Shown here piece after piece: positions 39,563 through 48,099 of a stretch of 64,000 nucleotides of DNA. Source of the DNA: Isoptericola sp044389085 (GTDB taxonomy: Bacteria > Actinomycetota > Actinomycetes > Actinomycetales > Cellulomonadaceae); NCBI RefSeq assembly GCF_044389085.1, contig NZ_JBIRXP010000003.1:124001-188000 (forward strand), in the 5' to 3' direction. Positions within the stretch are counted from its first letter, which is position 1; every line of letters begins with the position of its first letter. The notes beneath the pieces were generated by a model. That model was given only the letters and a program-made list of their open reading frames with translations. It ran no database searches and was not told where the DNA came from. A program made the translations under genes and the position numbers.

Positions 39563-41434
39563 CTACTCGGTGTCGCGGTCGGCCTCGCCGGGGGGTTCCG
39601 CGCGGGCCGTCACGTCGCCAGGAAGGTCGACCTCGTCGGGCACCTCGACGCCGTCGGGCGTGATCGGCTGGTCCGAGGGCTCGACCGAGAGCGCGAACTC
39701 GTCCCCGTGCTCGGTGACCCCGGTGATGACCGCCTGCTTGACGGCCTCCCGGGCGTACTTCTGCCGGACGATCATCGGGTCCTGGCTGAGGTCTCGGGTC
39801 AGCGACACCATCAGCAGCACCATCACGACCACGAACGGCAGGGCGACCAGGATGGTGAGGTTCTGGAGACCGGTGAGCGCATCGTTCCCGCCCACGAGCA
39901 GCATCACCGCGGCGACCGCACCTGTCGCGACACCCCAGAAGATGACGTTGGGGCGACTCGGTTCGGCGCTCCCACGCTGCGACAGCGTGCCCATGACGAT
40001 GGAGGCGGCGTCCGCCCCGGAGACGAAGAAGATCGCGACCAGGATCATCACGACCACGCTGGTGAGCGACGCCCACGGGAACTCGCCGAGCATCCCGAAC
40101 AGCTGCGCCTCGGTCTCGCCGGCGCCGGCGATGTCGGTGCCGCCCTGCTGGAGGAAGAGGCTCGCGCCGCCGAAGACGCAGAACCACACGATGGTGACCA
40201 GGCTCGGCACCAGGAGGACGCCGCCGACGAACTGGCGGATCGTGCGGCCGCGGGAGATCCGGGCGATGAACATGCCGACGAAGGGCGTCCACGAGATCCA
40301 CCAGGCCCAGTAGAAGACGGTCCACTGCGCCAGCCAGTCGCTGGTGGAGACGCCACCGGGGGTGGAGGCGCTGTCGGCGCCGGTCCGGGCGGCCATCAGC
40401 GCCAGGTCCTGGAAGTACGTGCCGATCGAGTTCGGGATGAGGTTCAGGATGAACACCGTCGGCCCGACCACGAAGACGAACACCGCCAGGGCCAGGGCCA
40501 GGACCATGTTGATGTTCGAGAGCCACTGGATGCCGCGGGCGACGCCCGAGACCGCCGAGAGCACGAAGCAGACCGTGAGCACCGCGATGATGCCGACCAG
40601 GACGGCGTTGCCGACGTCGCCGGCCCACCCCACGACCTCCAGACCGCTCTTGATCTGCAGCGCACCCAGCCCGAGCGAGGCGGCCGACCCGAAGAGCGTC
40701 GCGAAGATCGCGAGCATGTCGATGACCTTCCCGGCCGGGCCGTGCGCGTGCCTGCCCAGCAGCGGCTCGAACACCGAGGAGATCAGCTGCCTGCGGCCCT
40801 TGCGGTAGGCGCTGTACGCGATCGCCAGCCCGACCACGGCGTAGATCGCCCAGGGGTGCAGGGTCCAGTGGAACATCGTCGTGGACATCGCGTGCTGGAC
40901 GGCCTCGGGGTCGCCGGCGTCGACCGTGCCCGGCGGCGGGTCCACGTAGTGCGCGAGCGGCTCGGCGACGCCCCAGAAGATCAGCCCGATGCCCATCCCG
41001 GCGGAGAACATCATCGCCACCCAGGACACCGTGCGGAACTCGGGGGCCTCGCCGTCGGCGCCGAGCGGGATGGTGCCGTACCGGCTGACCGCGAGCCAGA
41101 GGCTGTACACGACGAACAGGCTGGCGGTCAGGACGAAGAGCCAGCCCGTGTTCGTGGTCACCCAGCCCAGGGCCGAGCTGGAGGCGCTCGCCAGGCCGTC
41201 GGTGTCGACGAAGCCCCAGACGAGGAACGCGATCGCGACGGCAGAGGTGACCCCGAAGACGACCCAGTCCATCGGACGGCGCCGCTGCTCGTCGGCCCCG
41301 ATCGGGTAGTCCAGGGCGGGGTGCGGCACCACCTCGGCGGTGGGCGACCTGAGCGCGCGGCCGACCTTGTCCGCCGCCTCCTGGGCGTGCCGTCGTGCGC
41401 CACGCTGTTCGACCTTGCTCGAGTGCTCGTTCAC
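39563..41434 (-). CDS. BCCT-family betaine/carnitine/choline transporter
   Basis: A 623-residue secondary transporter with twelve helices. The BCCT signature is visible: FSAGMGIGLIFWGVAEP (Gly-rich helix 3 region) and the Trp-rich VFYWAWWISWTPFVGMFIARISRGRTIRQFVGG. It probably takes up glycine betaine or choline in osmotic stress. It has a short charged N-terminus and a long acidic C-terminal tail (about 555-623), a region that in BetP takes part in osmosensing. GTG 41434 is preferred to an upstream ATG at 41512 because the latter adds a non-conserved His/Arg-rich stretch; this choice is uncertain. Confidence 0.92.
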   Translation of the reverse strand: MNEHSSKVEQRGARRHAQEAADKVGRALRSPTAEVVPHPALDYPIGADEQRRRPMDWVVFGVTSAVAIAFLVWGFVDTDGLASASSSALGWVTTNTGWLFVLTASLFVVYSLWLAVSRYGTIPLGADGEAPEFRTVSWVAMMFSAGMGIGLIFWGVAEPLAHYVDPPPGTVDAGDPEAVQHAMSTTMFHWTLHPWAIYAVVGLAIAYSAYRKGRRQLISSVFEPLLGRHAHGPAGKVIDMLAIFATLFGSAASLGLGALQIKSGLEVVGWAGDVGNAVLVGIIAVLTVCFVLSAVSGVARGIQWLSNINMVLALALAVFVFVVGPTVFILNLIPNSIGTYFQDLALMAARTGADSASTPGGVSTSDWLAQWTVFYWAWWISWTPFVGMFIARISRGRTIRQFVGGVLLVPSLVTIVWFCVFGGASLFLQQGGTDIAGAGETEAQLFGMLGEFPWASLTSVVVMILVAIFFVSGADAASIVMGTLSQRGSAEPSRPNVIFWGVATGAVAAVMLLVGGNDALTGLQNLTILVALPFVVVMVLLMVSLTRDLSQDPMIVRQKYAREAVKQAVITGVTEHGDEFALSVEPSDQPITPDGVEVPDEVDLPGDVTARAEPPGEADRDTE

Positions 41435-41593
41435 TGCGAAGCCCCGATCGTGACGGTGACGCGACGGTGTGTTCAGATGTCCCGGACGGGATGGCTCTCG
41501 ACCGTCGCGCACCTCGCCCCGTCGTGCAACCTCTACGAGTCACCCCGCGGGCCGTGGACGACCTCGAGCAACCGCGGCACGCCCGGTGCCCCT

Positions 41594-41611
41594 CCCGGCC
41601 GAGCGGCCGGG
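41594..41611. repeat. Short perfect palindrome
   Basis: CCCGGCCG-AG-CGGCCGGG, 20 bp before the 55-aa ORF. May form a hairpin in its leader. Confidence 0.5.
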
Positions 41612-41630
41612 GCGGGCGCACCCTGGAGGC

Positions 41631-41798
41631 ATGAACGCGCGGGAACCGGACGACGCCGTGGTGGACCCGGAGGACGTCGCGCACGAGATCTTCGTGTACG
41701 ACGCCGAGACGGTCCGCCGCGACGCGCAGCGCATCGGTGGCCGTCCCGCTCCGAGCCCGTTGTCGTACGTGCCGGAGCTGACGGACTTCACCGACTGA
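41631..41798 (+). CDS. Small acidic hypothetical protein, 55 aa
   Basis: Not recognised. ATG 41631 is preceded by GGAGG at 1-2 bp (CTGGAGGCATG), close for a ribosome-binding site. The protein is acidic, MNAREPDDAVVDPEDVAHEI at the N-terminus, followed by FVYDAETVRRDAQRIGG and SPLSYVPELTDFTD, with no membrane segment. Codon bias matches the surrounding genes. It lies 79 bp upstream of menC in the same direction. Confidence 0.5.
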   Translation: MNAREPDDAVVDPEDVAHEIFVYDAETVRRDAQRIGGRPAPSPLSYVPELTDFTD

Positions 41799-41865
41799 CC
41801 GACCAGGGGGCCTCCCGGGCGGACGTCCCCGGGCCCCGGCGCGCCCGCGCCGCACGACCGGCCAG

Positions 41866-41871
41866 TAACCT
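41866..41871 (+). promoter_or_regulatory. Probable -10 box of menC-menD
   Basis: TAACCT, then 6 bp, then GTG 41878. Confidence 0.6.
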
Positions 41872-41877
41872 GATCGG

Positions 41878-42894
41878 GTGCAGCTGCTGCGTGAAGTCGT
41901 GTACCGCACCCCGCTGACCACCAGGTTCCGCGGCCTCGACGTGCGCGACGGCCTGCTGCTGCGGGGCGACGCCGGCTGGGGCGAGCTGTCCCCGTTCTGG
42001 GACTACGACGACGCGGAGTCCGTCACGTGGTTGCGCGCCGCGCGCGAGGCTGCCGACGTCGGCTTCCCCGCCCCGGTGCGCGACCGTGTGCCGGTCAACG
42101 TCACGGTGCCCGCCGCCGGCCCGGAGCGGGCGCGGGAGATCGTGCTCGCCTCGGGCGGCTGCCGCACCGCCAAGGTGAAGGTCGCGCAGCGCGGTCCGTC
42201 CGCCGACGGACGCCCGGGCGCCCTGGAACCCCTTGAGGACGAGGAGGCCCGGGTCGCGGCCGTGCGCGCCGCGCTCGACGAGGTGCACGGCCCCGGTGTC
42301 GGGGCGGTCCGGGTCGACGCGAACGGCGGCTGGTACGTCGACGAGGCGCTCGCACGCATCCCGGTGCTCGACGCCGCCGCGGGCGGGCTGGAGTACGTCG
42401 AGCAGCCCTGCGCCAGCGTCCCGGAGCTCGCCGCCGTCCGGCGCGGGCTGCGCTCGCCCGTCCCGGTCGCCGCGGACGAGTCGATCCGGCGTGCGGCCGA
42501 CCCGCTGCGGGTGGTGCGCGAGGACGCCGCGGACGTCGTCGTGCTCAAGGTGCAGCCGCTCGGCGGCGTGCGCGCCTGTCTCGACCTCGCCGAGCAGGTC
42601 GGCCTGCCGGTCGTGGTCTCCTCCGCGCTGGAGTCGTCCGTCGGGCTCGCCGCCGGGGTCGCGCTCGCCGCTGCCCTGCCGGAGCTGCCCTACGCCTGCG
42701 GCCTCGCGACGTCGCAGCTCCTCGTGCACGACGTCGTCGCCGAACCCCTGCTGCCCGTCGACGGCGCGCTGCCCGTGCGCCGACCGGCCCCCGACGCCGC
42801 GGCCCTCGCGGCGACCGAGCCCGACCCGGCGACCCGGGAGCGGTGGCTCGCGCGCCACGCCCGCCTGTCCGCCCTGCTCGAGGACGCCGCGTGA
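41878..42894 (+). CDS. menC: o-Succinylbenzoate synthase
   Basis: Dehydrates SHCHC to o-succinylbenzoate. A 338-residue enolase-superfamily protein. The first catalytic lysine lies in CRTAKVKVAQ (about residues 96-105), metal ligands are in VRVDANGGW (Asp), LEYVEQPC (Glu) and VAADESI (Asp), and the second lysine is in VVLKVQPLGG. All are present. GTG 41878 has a leaderless promoter. Its stop overlaps the menD start (GTGA), coupling the two genes. Confidence 0.95.
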   Translation: MQLLREVVYRTPLTTRFRGLDVRDGLLLRGDAGWGELSPFWDYDDAESVTWLRAAREAADVGFPAPVRDRVPVNVTVPAAGPERAREIVLASGGCRTAKVKVAQRGPSADGRPGALEPLEDEEARVAAVRAALDEVHGPGVGAVRVDANGGWYVDEALARIPVLDAAAGGLEYVEQPCASVPELAAVRRGLRSPVPVAADESIRRAADPLRVVREDAADVVVLKVQPLGGVRACLDLAEQVGLPVVVSSALESSVGLAAGVALAAALPELPYACGLATSQLLVHDVVAEPLLPVDGALPVRRPAPDAAALAATEPDPATRERWLARHARLSALLEDAA

Positions 42895-44729
42895 ACGCCC
42901 CGCTGCCGCCGTCGGTCGTGGCCGCGCGCGCGGTCGTGGCCGACCTCGCGCTCCAGGGGGTGCGCGACGTCGTGCTGGCGCCCGGCTCGCGGTCCGCGCC
43001 GCTCGCCTACGCGCTGGCCGAGGCCGACGACGCCGGGCTGCTCACGCTGCACGTGCGCGTCGACGAGCGGTCCGCCGGCTTCCTGGCCCTCGGGCTGTCC
43101 CGGGGGGCGGAGCCCGTGCTGCGGGGTGCCGGGGACGAGCAGGCCGCGCTGCCGCGGCCCGTCGCCGTCGTCACGACGTCCGGCACCGCCGTCGCCAACC
43201 TGCACCCTGCGGTCCTCGAGGCCCACCACACCGGCGTGCCCCTCGTGGTGCTCGCCGCCGACCGGCCGCACGAGCTGCGCGGCACGGGCGCGTCGCAGAC
43301 CACCGACCAGGTCGGGATCTTCGGCGCCGCCGTGCGGTACGCCGTCGACGTCCCCGCCCCCGACGGGCGCGACGGCGAGGTGCGCGACCTGCTCGGCACG
43401 CTCGGCCGGGCGCTCGCCGCGGCCCAGGGGCTGCGCGACGGGCACGCTGGCCCCGTGCACGTCAACCTCGCGTTCCGCGACCCGCTGCACCCGCCGGAGC
43501 CGCTCGTCCCCCTCCCGGCGGAGGAGACCTGGCCGCCCGGCTTCCGCCGCGCGACCGTCGTCCCGCCCGCCCCCGCGCCCGGCGCCGACCCGGCGCTGCA
43601 CGGTGATCCCGCGCGCACCCTGGTCGTCGCGGGCGACGGCGCGGGGCCCGTCGCGCGCGACGTCGCCGAGGCGCAGGGCTGGCCTCTGCTCGCGGAGCCG
43701 TCGTCGGGCGCCTGCGGCGGGCCGAACGCGGTGGCGGCGTACCGGTCCGTGCTCGGGGTCGAGGAGCTGACCCGCGACGTGGAGCAGGTCGTCGTCTTCG
43801 GGCGCCCCACCCTGTCGCGCCCGGTGCAGCGGTTGCTGGGGCGGACGGACGTCGTGGTCACCGTCGTCGCGCCCGGCGGCGGACCGTGGCCCGACGCCGC
43901 GCGGAACGCCGAGCTCGTCGTCCCTGCGCTGGCGGAGCGGTGGTCGGCGCCCGCGGCGCCCGTCGACGCTCGCGAGGGGGGCGCCGAGAGCGCGTTCCTC
44001 GCGCGGTGGCGGGCCGCAGGGCGCGCGGCGGCGGCCGTCGTCGAGGCGGCGACGTCGGACGGGTCCGTCGCGGCGGGGCTGCCGACGGCGCCCTTCGCGG
44101 GGCTCGCCGTCGCGCGGGCCGTCGCGTCCGTGCTCGGGCCGAACGACGTGCTCGTCGTCGGGTCCTCGAACCCGGTGCGCGACCTGGACCTGGTCCTCGG
44201 GCTCGACCACCCGCAGGCCGGCGACCTGCCCGTCGTGCTCGCCAACCGCGGTCTCGCCGGCATCGACGGCACGGTGTCGACCGCCACCGGTGTCGCGCAC
44301 GCCGCCGCCCGCCAGGGCCTGCGCACCCGGGCGCTGGTCGGCGACCTCACCTTCCTGCACGACGTCGGCGGGCTGCTGCGCGGGCCGCACGAGCCGCCCG
44401 TCGACCTGGAGGTCGTCGTCGTGAACGACGACGGCGGCTCCATCTTCGCCACCCTCGAGCACGGCGGCCTCGCCGCGTCGTCCGCCGCCGGGGCGGCCAC
44501 GTTCGAGCGGGTGTTCGGCACGCCGCACGGCGCCACCCTCGCGAACCTGTGCGCGGGCTACGGCGTGGACCACCAGCTCGTGCTCGACGTCGGCTCGCTG
44601 CGGCACGCCCTGCAGGCGCCGACGCGCGGCGTGCAGGTCATCGAGGTGCGGGTGCCCCGGGTGGACCGGCTCGCCGAGACGCGAGATCTCGCCGCGCGCG
44701 TCGCCGCCGCCGTCCGGGAGACCCTCTGA
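42891..44729 (+). CDS. menD: SEPHCHC synthase MenD (thiamine-diphosphate enzyme)
   Basis: Joins 2-oxoglutarate to isochorismate, the first committed step of the pathway. 612 residues in the ThDP-enzyme layout: a PYR domain at the N-terminus with VVLAPGSRSAPLAYAL (about residues 27-42) and VDERSAGFLALGLS (activating Glu), the central domain, and the PP domain with VVVNDDGGSIFATLEHGG, the ThDP/Mg motif. The end KA-type segment is normal. GTG overlaps the menC stop. Isochorismate would come from MenF, encoded at 49947 on the other strand. Confidence 0.96.
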   Translation: MNAPLPPSVVAARAVVADLALQGVRDVVLAPGSRSAPLAYALAEADDAGLLTLHVRVDERSAGFLALGLSRGAEPVLRGAGDEQAALPRPVAVVTTSGTAVANLHPAVLEAHHTGVPLVVLAADRPHELRGTGASQTTDQVGIFGAAVRYAVDVPAPDGRDGEVRDLLGTLGRALAAAQGLRDGHAGPVHVNLAFRDPLHPPEPLVPLPAEETWPPGFRRATVVPPAPAPGADPALHGDPARTLVVAGDGAGPVARDVAEAQGWPLLAEPSSGACGGPNAVAAYRSVLGVEELTRDVEQVVVFGRPTLSRPVQRLLGRTDVVVTVVAPGGGPWPDAARNAELVVPALAERWSAPAAPVDAREGGAESAFLARWRAAGRAAAAVVEAATSDGSVAAGLPTAPFAGLAVARAVASVLGPNDVLVVGSSNPVRDLDLVLGLDHPQAGDLPVVLANRGLAGIDGTVSTATGVAHAAARQGLRTRALVGDLTFLHDVGGLLRGPHEPPVDLEVVVVNDDGGSIFATLEHGGLAASSAAGAATFERVFGTPHGATLANLCAGYGVDHQLVLDVGSLRHALQAPTRGVQVIEVRVPRVDRLAETRDLAARVAAAVRETL

Positions 44730-44825
44730 CCTGGGACGATGCGATTCGCAGCAAGTTCTCAGGTTGAGCCAAGCAGCGGACCAGGATCAGGTGGTCTGCT
44801 GGAGGCACACATCGAGGAGGGCACC

Positions 44826-46601
44826 ATGAGCACCGACACACCGGGCGCACCGCAGCCGTCGGGCGCCGACGAGCCGAACCGGAGCGAGAGCGCCGCAGAG
44901 CAGCAGGACGCGCAGCAGTCCCCGCAGCCCAGCCCCGCGGACCGCACCGCGCCGGAGCCGGCCACGCAGGACACCCAGCACCTCACCGTGCAGCCGACCC
45001 AGCAGCTCCCCACGCAGGGGAGCGGGCAGCCGCAGGCCCCGCAGGCATCGCAGCAGACGCCGCAGCACCAGTACGGTGCGCAGCAGCCGCGCTACGGGCA
45101 GATGGCGCCGGGGTCGCCGTACTCCGCGTCGCAGCACCCGCAGCAGCAGGCGCAGCAGCACCCGTACCCGCAGGCCCAGCACCCGCAGGCCCAGCACCCG
45201 CAGCAGGGTCAGCCGTACGGGCAGGGCCCGGGCAACCCCTACGCGCTGGGGCAGACGTCCCAGCAGCCCGGCCCTGGCGCCGGGCCCGCCACGAAGCGCG
45301 AGCGTTCCGTGTGGGTCCCGGTGGCCAGCGCGGCGGTCATCGCGGCCGTCCTCGCGAGCCTGGGCACGGCGGCGGCGACCGGCGCGTTCGACGCGGGCGA
45401 CCCCTCGTCGCTCGCGAGCGTCGGCTCGGCCCCGCAGTCCACCGACGAGGCGCCGGTGAAGAACTCGACCTCGAGCAACCCGAACTGGGAGGCCGTCACG
45501 ACGGCCGTCGCCCCGTCCGTCGTCGCCATCCAGGTGCAGAGCCAGTCCGGCGGCGCCGAGGGCTCCGGCGTGATCTACGACGACCAGGGGCACGTCCTCA
45601 CCAACAACCACGTCGTGGCGGGCGCGCAGAACGACACCGTCCAGGTGACGCTGTCCGACGGCCGCCTGTACGAGGCCACCATCGTGGGCACCGACCCGAC
45701 CACCGACCTGGCGGTCGTCAAGCTGAAGAACCCGCCGGAGGACCTCAAGCCCGCGTCGTTCGGCGCGTCCGACGACGTCACGGTGGGCGACGCCGTCCTG
45801 GCGGTCGGCAACCCGCTCGGCCTGGCGAACACCGCCACCACGGGCATCGTCTCGGCCGTGGACCGCCCGGTCTCGGCGTCGGGCGAGGACGGCAGCACGC
45901 AGGTCGTCACCAACGCGATCCAGATCGACGCCGCGATCAACCCGGGCAACTCCGGCGGCCCCCTGTTCAACGCGCAGGGCCAGGTCATCGGCATCACGTC
46001 GTCGATCGCCACGATGTCGGACGGCATGTCCGGCGGGCAGTCCGGCTCGATCGGCCTCGGGTTCGCCATCCCGGTGAACCTCGCGACGAACATCGCCGAC
46101 CAGCTGATCAAGGACGGCACGGCGGAGCACGCCTTCCTCGGCGTGACCATGCAGGACACCACGGCCACGTCCGACGGCGTCACCCGCCGCGGCGCCCAGG
46201 TGGTCGACGTGTCCTCCGGTTCGCCGGCGGCCGACGCCGGGATCCAGGCCGGCGACGTGATCGTCGCGATCGACAAGGACGCCGTGAACGGCGCCGAGTC
46301 CCTCACGGCGTACGTCCGGGAGAAGGCGGCGGACCAGAAGGTCACGCTCACCTACGTCCGCGACGGCAAGACGCAGACCGTCGACGTGACCCTCGCGGTG
46401 CGCGACGAGTCGGCGACGACGGGCCAGGGCGGCAACCAGGGCGACCAGAACGGCCAGGGTGACCAGAACCAGGGTGACCAGAACGGCCAGGGGCAGGACG
46501 GTCAGGACGGGTCCGGCCAGGACGGCCAGGGCGGCTCCGACCAGTCCGACCCGGGCAACCTGCCCAGCTGGCTCGAGGACCTGCTGCAGGGCGGCAACTG
46601 A
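44826..46601 (+). CDS. HtrA/DegP-type membrane serine protease with PDZ domain
   Basis: An envelope quality-control protease. 591 residues. The cytoplasmic N-terminus (about 1-155) is very rich in Gln and Pro with AQHPQ repeats; one transmembrane helix follows (about 160-182, VWVPVASAAVIAAVLASLGTA). The trypsin-like domain contains all three catalytic positions: His in LTNNHVVAG, Asp in TDLAVVKL, Ser in GNSGGPLFN. The PDZ domain (about 430-525) has AFLGVTMQD and AGIQAGDVIVAIDKDAV. The C-terminus is an unusual Gly/Gln/Asp repeat (GDQNGQ type, about 538-575) ending PSWLEDLLQGGN. ATG 44826 follows GAGGAGGGC. Orthologous to actinobacterial PepD/HtrA proteins. Confidence 0.93.
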   Translation: MSTDTPGAPQPSGADEPNRSESAAEQQDAQQSPQPSPADRTAPEPATQDTQHLTVQPTQQLPTQGSGQPQAPQASQQTPQHQYGAQQPRYGQMAPGSPYSASQHPQQQAQQHPYPQAQHPQAQHPQQGQPYGQGPGNPYALGQTSQQPGPGAGPATKRERSVWVPVASAAVIAAVLASLGTAAATGAFDAGDPSSLASVGSAPQSTDEAPVKNSTSSNPNWEAVTTAVAPSVVAIQVQSQSGGAEGSGVIYDDQGHVLTNNHVVAGAQNDTVQVTLSDGRLYEATIVGTDPTTDLAVVKLKNPPEDLKPASFGASDDVTVGDAVLAVGNPLGLANTATTGIVSAVDRPVSASGEDGSTQVVTNAIQIDAAINPGNSGGPLFNAQGQVIGITSSIATMSDGMSGGQSGSIGLGFAIPVNLATNIADQLIKDGTAEHAFLGVTMQDTTATSDGVTRRGAQVVDVSSGSPAADAGIQAGDVIVAIDKDAVNGAESLTAYVREKAADQKVTLTYVRDGKTQTVDVTLAVRDESATTGQGGNQGDQNGQGDQNQGDQNGQGQDGQDGSGQDGQGGSDQSDPGNLPSWLEDLLQGGN

Positions 46602-46623
46602 CCGCACCTGCACAGCACCGAGC

Positions 46624-46673
46624 AGCCCCGCGGGCTCGCGACGACTCCCCTCCCCGTCGTGGCCCGCGGGGCT
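46624..46673 (+). terminator. Strong hairpin after the HtrA gene
   Basis: 12-bp arms AGCCCCGCGGGC and complement, continued by a second short stem CGACGA/GTCGT. It lies between the convergent htrA-like and tetR genes. Confidence 0.75.
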
Positions 46674-46725
46674 CTGGCGTGCCCGGCGGGCGGATGACGG
46701 ACGCCCGCGCGCGGGGTCCGGCCGG

Positions 46726-47325
46726 TCAGCCGGAGGTGGGGTGCAGGGCCGCGAGGACGCCGAGCGCGCTGCGCTCGAGGAAGTCGGCGAGCTCGGACGG
46801 GGCGATGTCCGGGTCGGTCGCGGCCTCGACGAGCGCCTGCTCGGCGAACGAGATCCAGGAGTGCAGCGCGACCTCGAGCAGGGGGGTGGGGGCGACGCCG
46901 ATCTGCTGGAAGGCGTCGCGCAGGTGCCCCGCGAGCACGTCGCGCGCGTGCTGGATGGTGGCGCGCACGTGCTCGTCCCCGGACGCCGCGCCGCGCACCA
47001 GCGAGTAGAACGTGGCGTCGTGGTCGTGCACGAACTCCACGAACCGGTCGAGGGTGTCGCGCAGGCGCTCGCGCGGGGGCAGCTCGGGGCGGGGCTGGGT
47101 GGCGTGCAGCATCGCGTCACGGGCCGTGCGGACGATGGCGGAGTGCAGGCCCTGCCGGTTGCCGAAGTAGTAGTGCACGAGGCCGGGGGAGACGCCGGCC
47201 TGCGCGGCCAGGTCCTCGACAGTGACGGCCTCCAGGGGGCGGTCGGCCAGCGCCGCCACCCCGAGCGCGACGAGCTGCTGACGGCGTTCGTCGGGGCTCA
47301 TCCGGGTGCGTCGCGCGGCTGCCAT
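46726..47325 (-). CDS. TetR-family transcriptional regulator
   Basis: A 199-residue repressor. The HTH covers about residues 12-58 (RRQQLVALGVAALADRPLEAVTVEDLAAQAGVSPGLVHYYFGNRQGL). The ligand domain follows without special features. ATG 47325 has TATGCT 6 bp upstream, fitting a leaderless start. Divergent from the DUF6230 gene with a 155-bp gap, so it probably controls that locus and itself. The TetR/DUF6230/DUF6114 set is a recurring actinobacterial arrangement. Confidence 0.87.
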   Translation of the reverse strand: MAAARRTRMSPDERRQQLVALGVAALADRPLEAVTVEDLAAQAGVSPGLVHYYFGNRQGLHSAIVRTARDAMLHATQPRPELPPRERLRDTLDRFVEFVHDHDATFYSLVRGAASGDEHVRATIQHARDVLAGHLRDAFQQIGVAPTPLLEVALHSWISFAEQALVEAATDPDIAPSELADFLERSALGVLAALHPTSG

Positions 47326-47331
47326 GCACCG

Positions 47332-47337
47332 AGCATA
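47332..47337 (-). promoter_or_regulatory. Probable -10 box of tetR
   Basis: TATGCT on the minus strand, 6 bp before ATG 47325. Confidence 0.55.
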
Positions 47338-47400
47338 TGGCCGTCGTGCGAGGTGACGGGGTTGCGGACCGGGTGAGAGCGCCGCGGGCAACCAGTCCTA

Positions 47401-47430
47401 TTGACGTCGCCTCAGTAACGGGCGTACCGT
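47401..47430 (+). promoter_or_regulatory. Sigma70-type promoter of DUF6230-DUF6114
   Basis: TTGACG (47401-47406) and TACCGT (47425-47430) with an 18-bp spacer, leaving a leader of about 45 nt with GGAGGGG before the ATG. One of the few clear -35 boxes in the window. Confidence 0.65.
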
Positions 47431-47480
47431 CGCGACTCGTCGGCGACACAGGGGTCGCCACGTCGTCTGTTGGAGGGGAA

Positions 47481-48071
47481 ATGAAGCTCAGCGCACTGAC
47501 GCGCACGCGTCGAGGCCGTGCCGTGCTCGCGGCGGTCCCGACGGTGGCGGTGATCGGTGTCCTCATGGGCGGCGTCGCCCAGGGCGCCGTGCCGGTGTCG
47601 ATGGCGATCTCGGGCCAGCAGTTCAAGATCTCGGCGGACAAGCTCGACGGGACCGGCTTCTCGCAGTACGCCGGCGAGGCCAAGGACGCGGACGGCAAGT
47701 CGAGCCCCGTGGCGATCGCCAACATCAAGGACGCCACGCTGCACAACCTGTGCCAGTCGGTGAAGGTCCCCGGCATGCCGCTGGGCCTGCTCATCTCCGC
47801 GGGCACCGACCCGAAGAACCCGGTCAAGGCGACCGACCTGCAGATCGGCATGAGCGACCTGCGCGGCACCGCGCAGTTCAACCAGATCCGGATCGGCGTC
47901 GACGCGTCCACCGTGAACACCAAGGCGCACGGGAGCAAGGGCGACTTCGCCATGGACTCCGACGCCATCACCATCGACGACCTCAAGCAGGTCTCGTCGA
48001 GCACGTCGGCCGCCGTCTTCACGCTGACCGACCTGCACCTGAAGATCTCCGACGGCACCGAGTGCTTCTGA
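47481..48071 (+). CDS. DUF6230 secreted/envelope protein
   Basis: A 196-residue protein with an N-terminal signal or anchor helix (about 14-35, VLAAVPTVAVIGVLMGGVAQGA), then a beta-rich domain (VPVSMAISGQQFKISADKLDG, ATLHNLCQSVKVPGMPLGLLI, VFTLTDLHLKISDGTECF). Two cysteines, one near the C-terminus, may pair. It matches the actinobacterial DUF6230 family, always found with DUF6114. Function unknown. GGAGGGG lies 3 bp before the ATG. The next gene follows after 28 bp. Confidence 0.85.
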   Translation: MKLSALTRTRRGRAVLAAVPTVAVIGVLMGGVAQGAVPVSMAISGQQFKISADKLDGTGFSQYAGEAKDADGKSSPVAIANIKDATLHNLCQSVKVPGMPLGLLISAGTDPKNPVKATDLQIGMSDLRGTAQFNQIRIGVDASTVNTKAHGSKGDFAMDSDAITIDDLKQVSSSTSAAVFTLTDLHLKISDGTECF

Positions 48072-48099
48072 GCGGCTCCGGCGACCAGGGAGACCAGGC

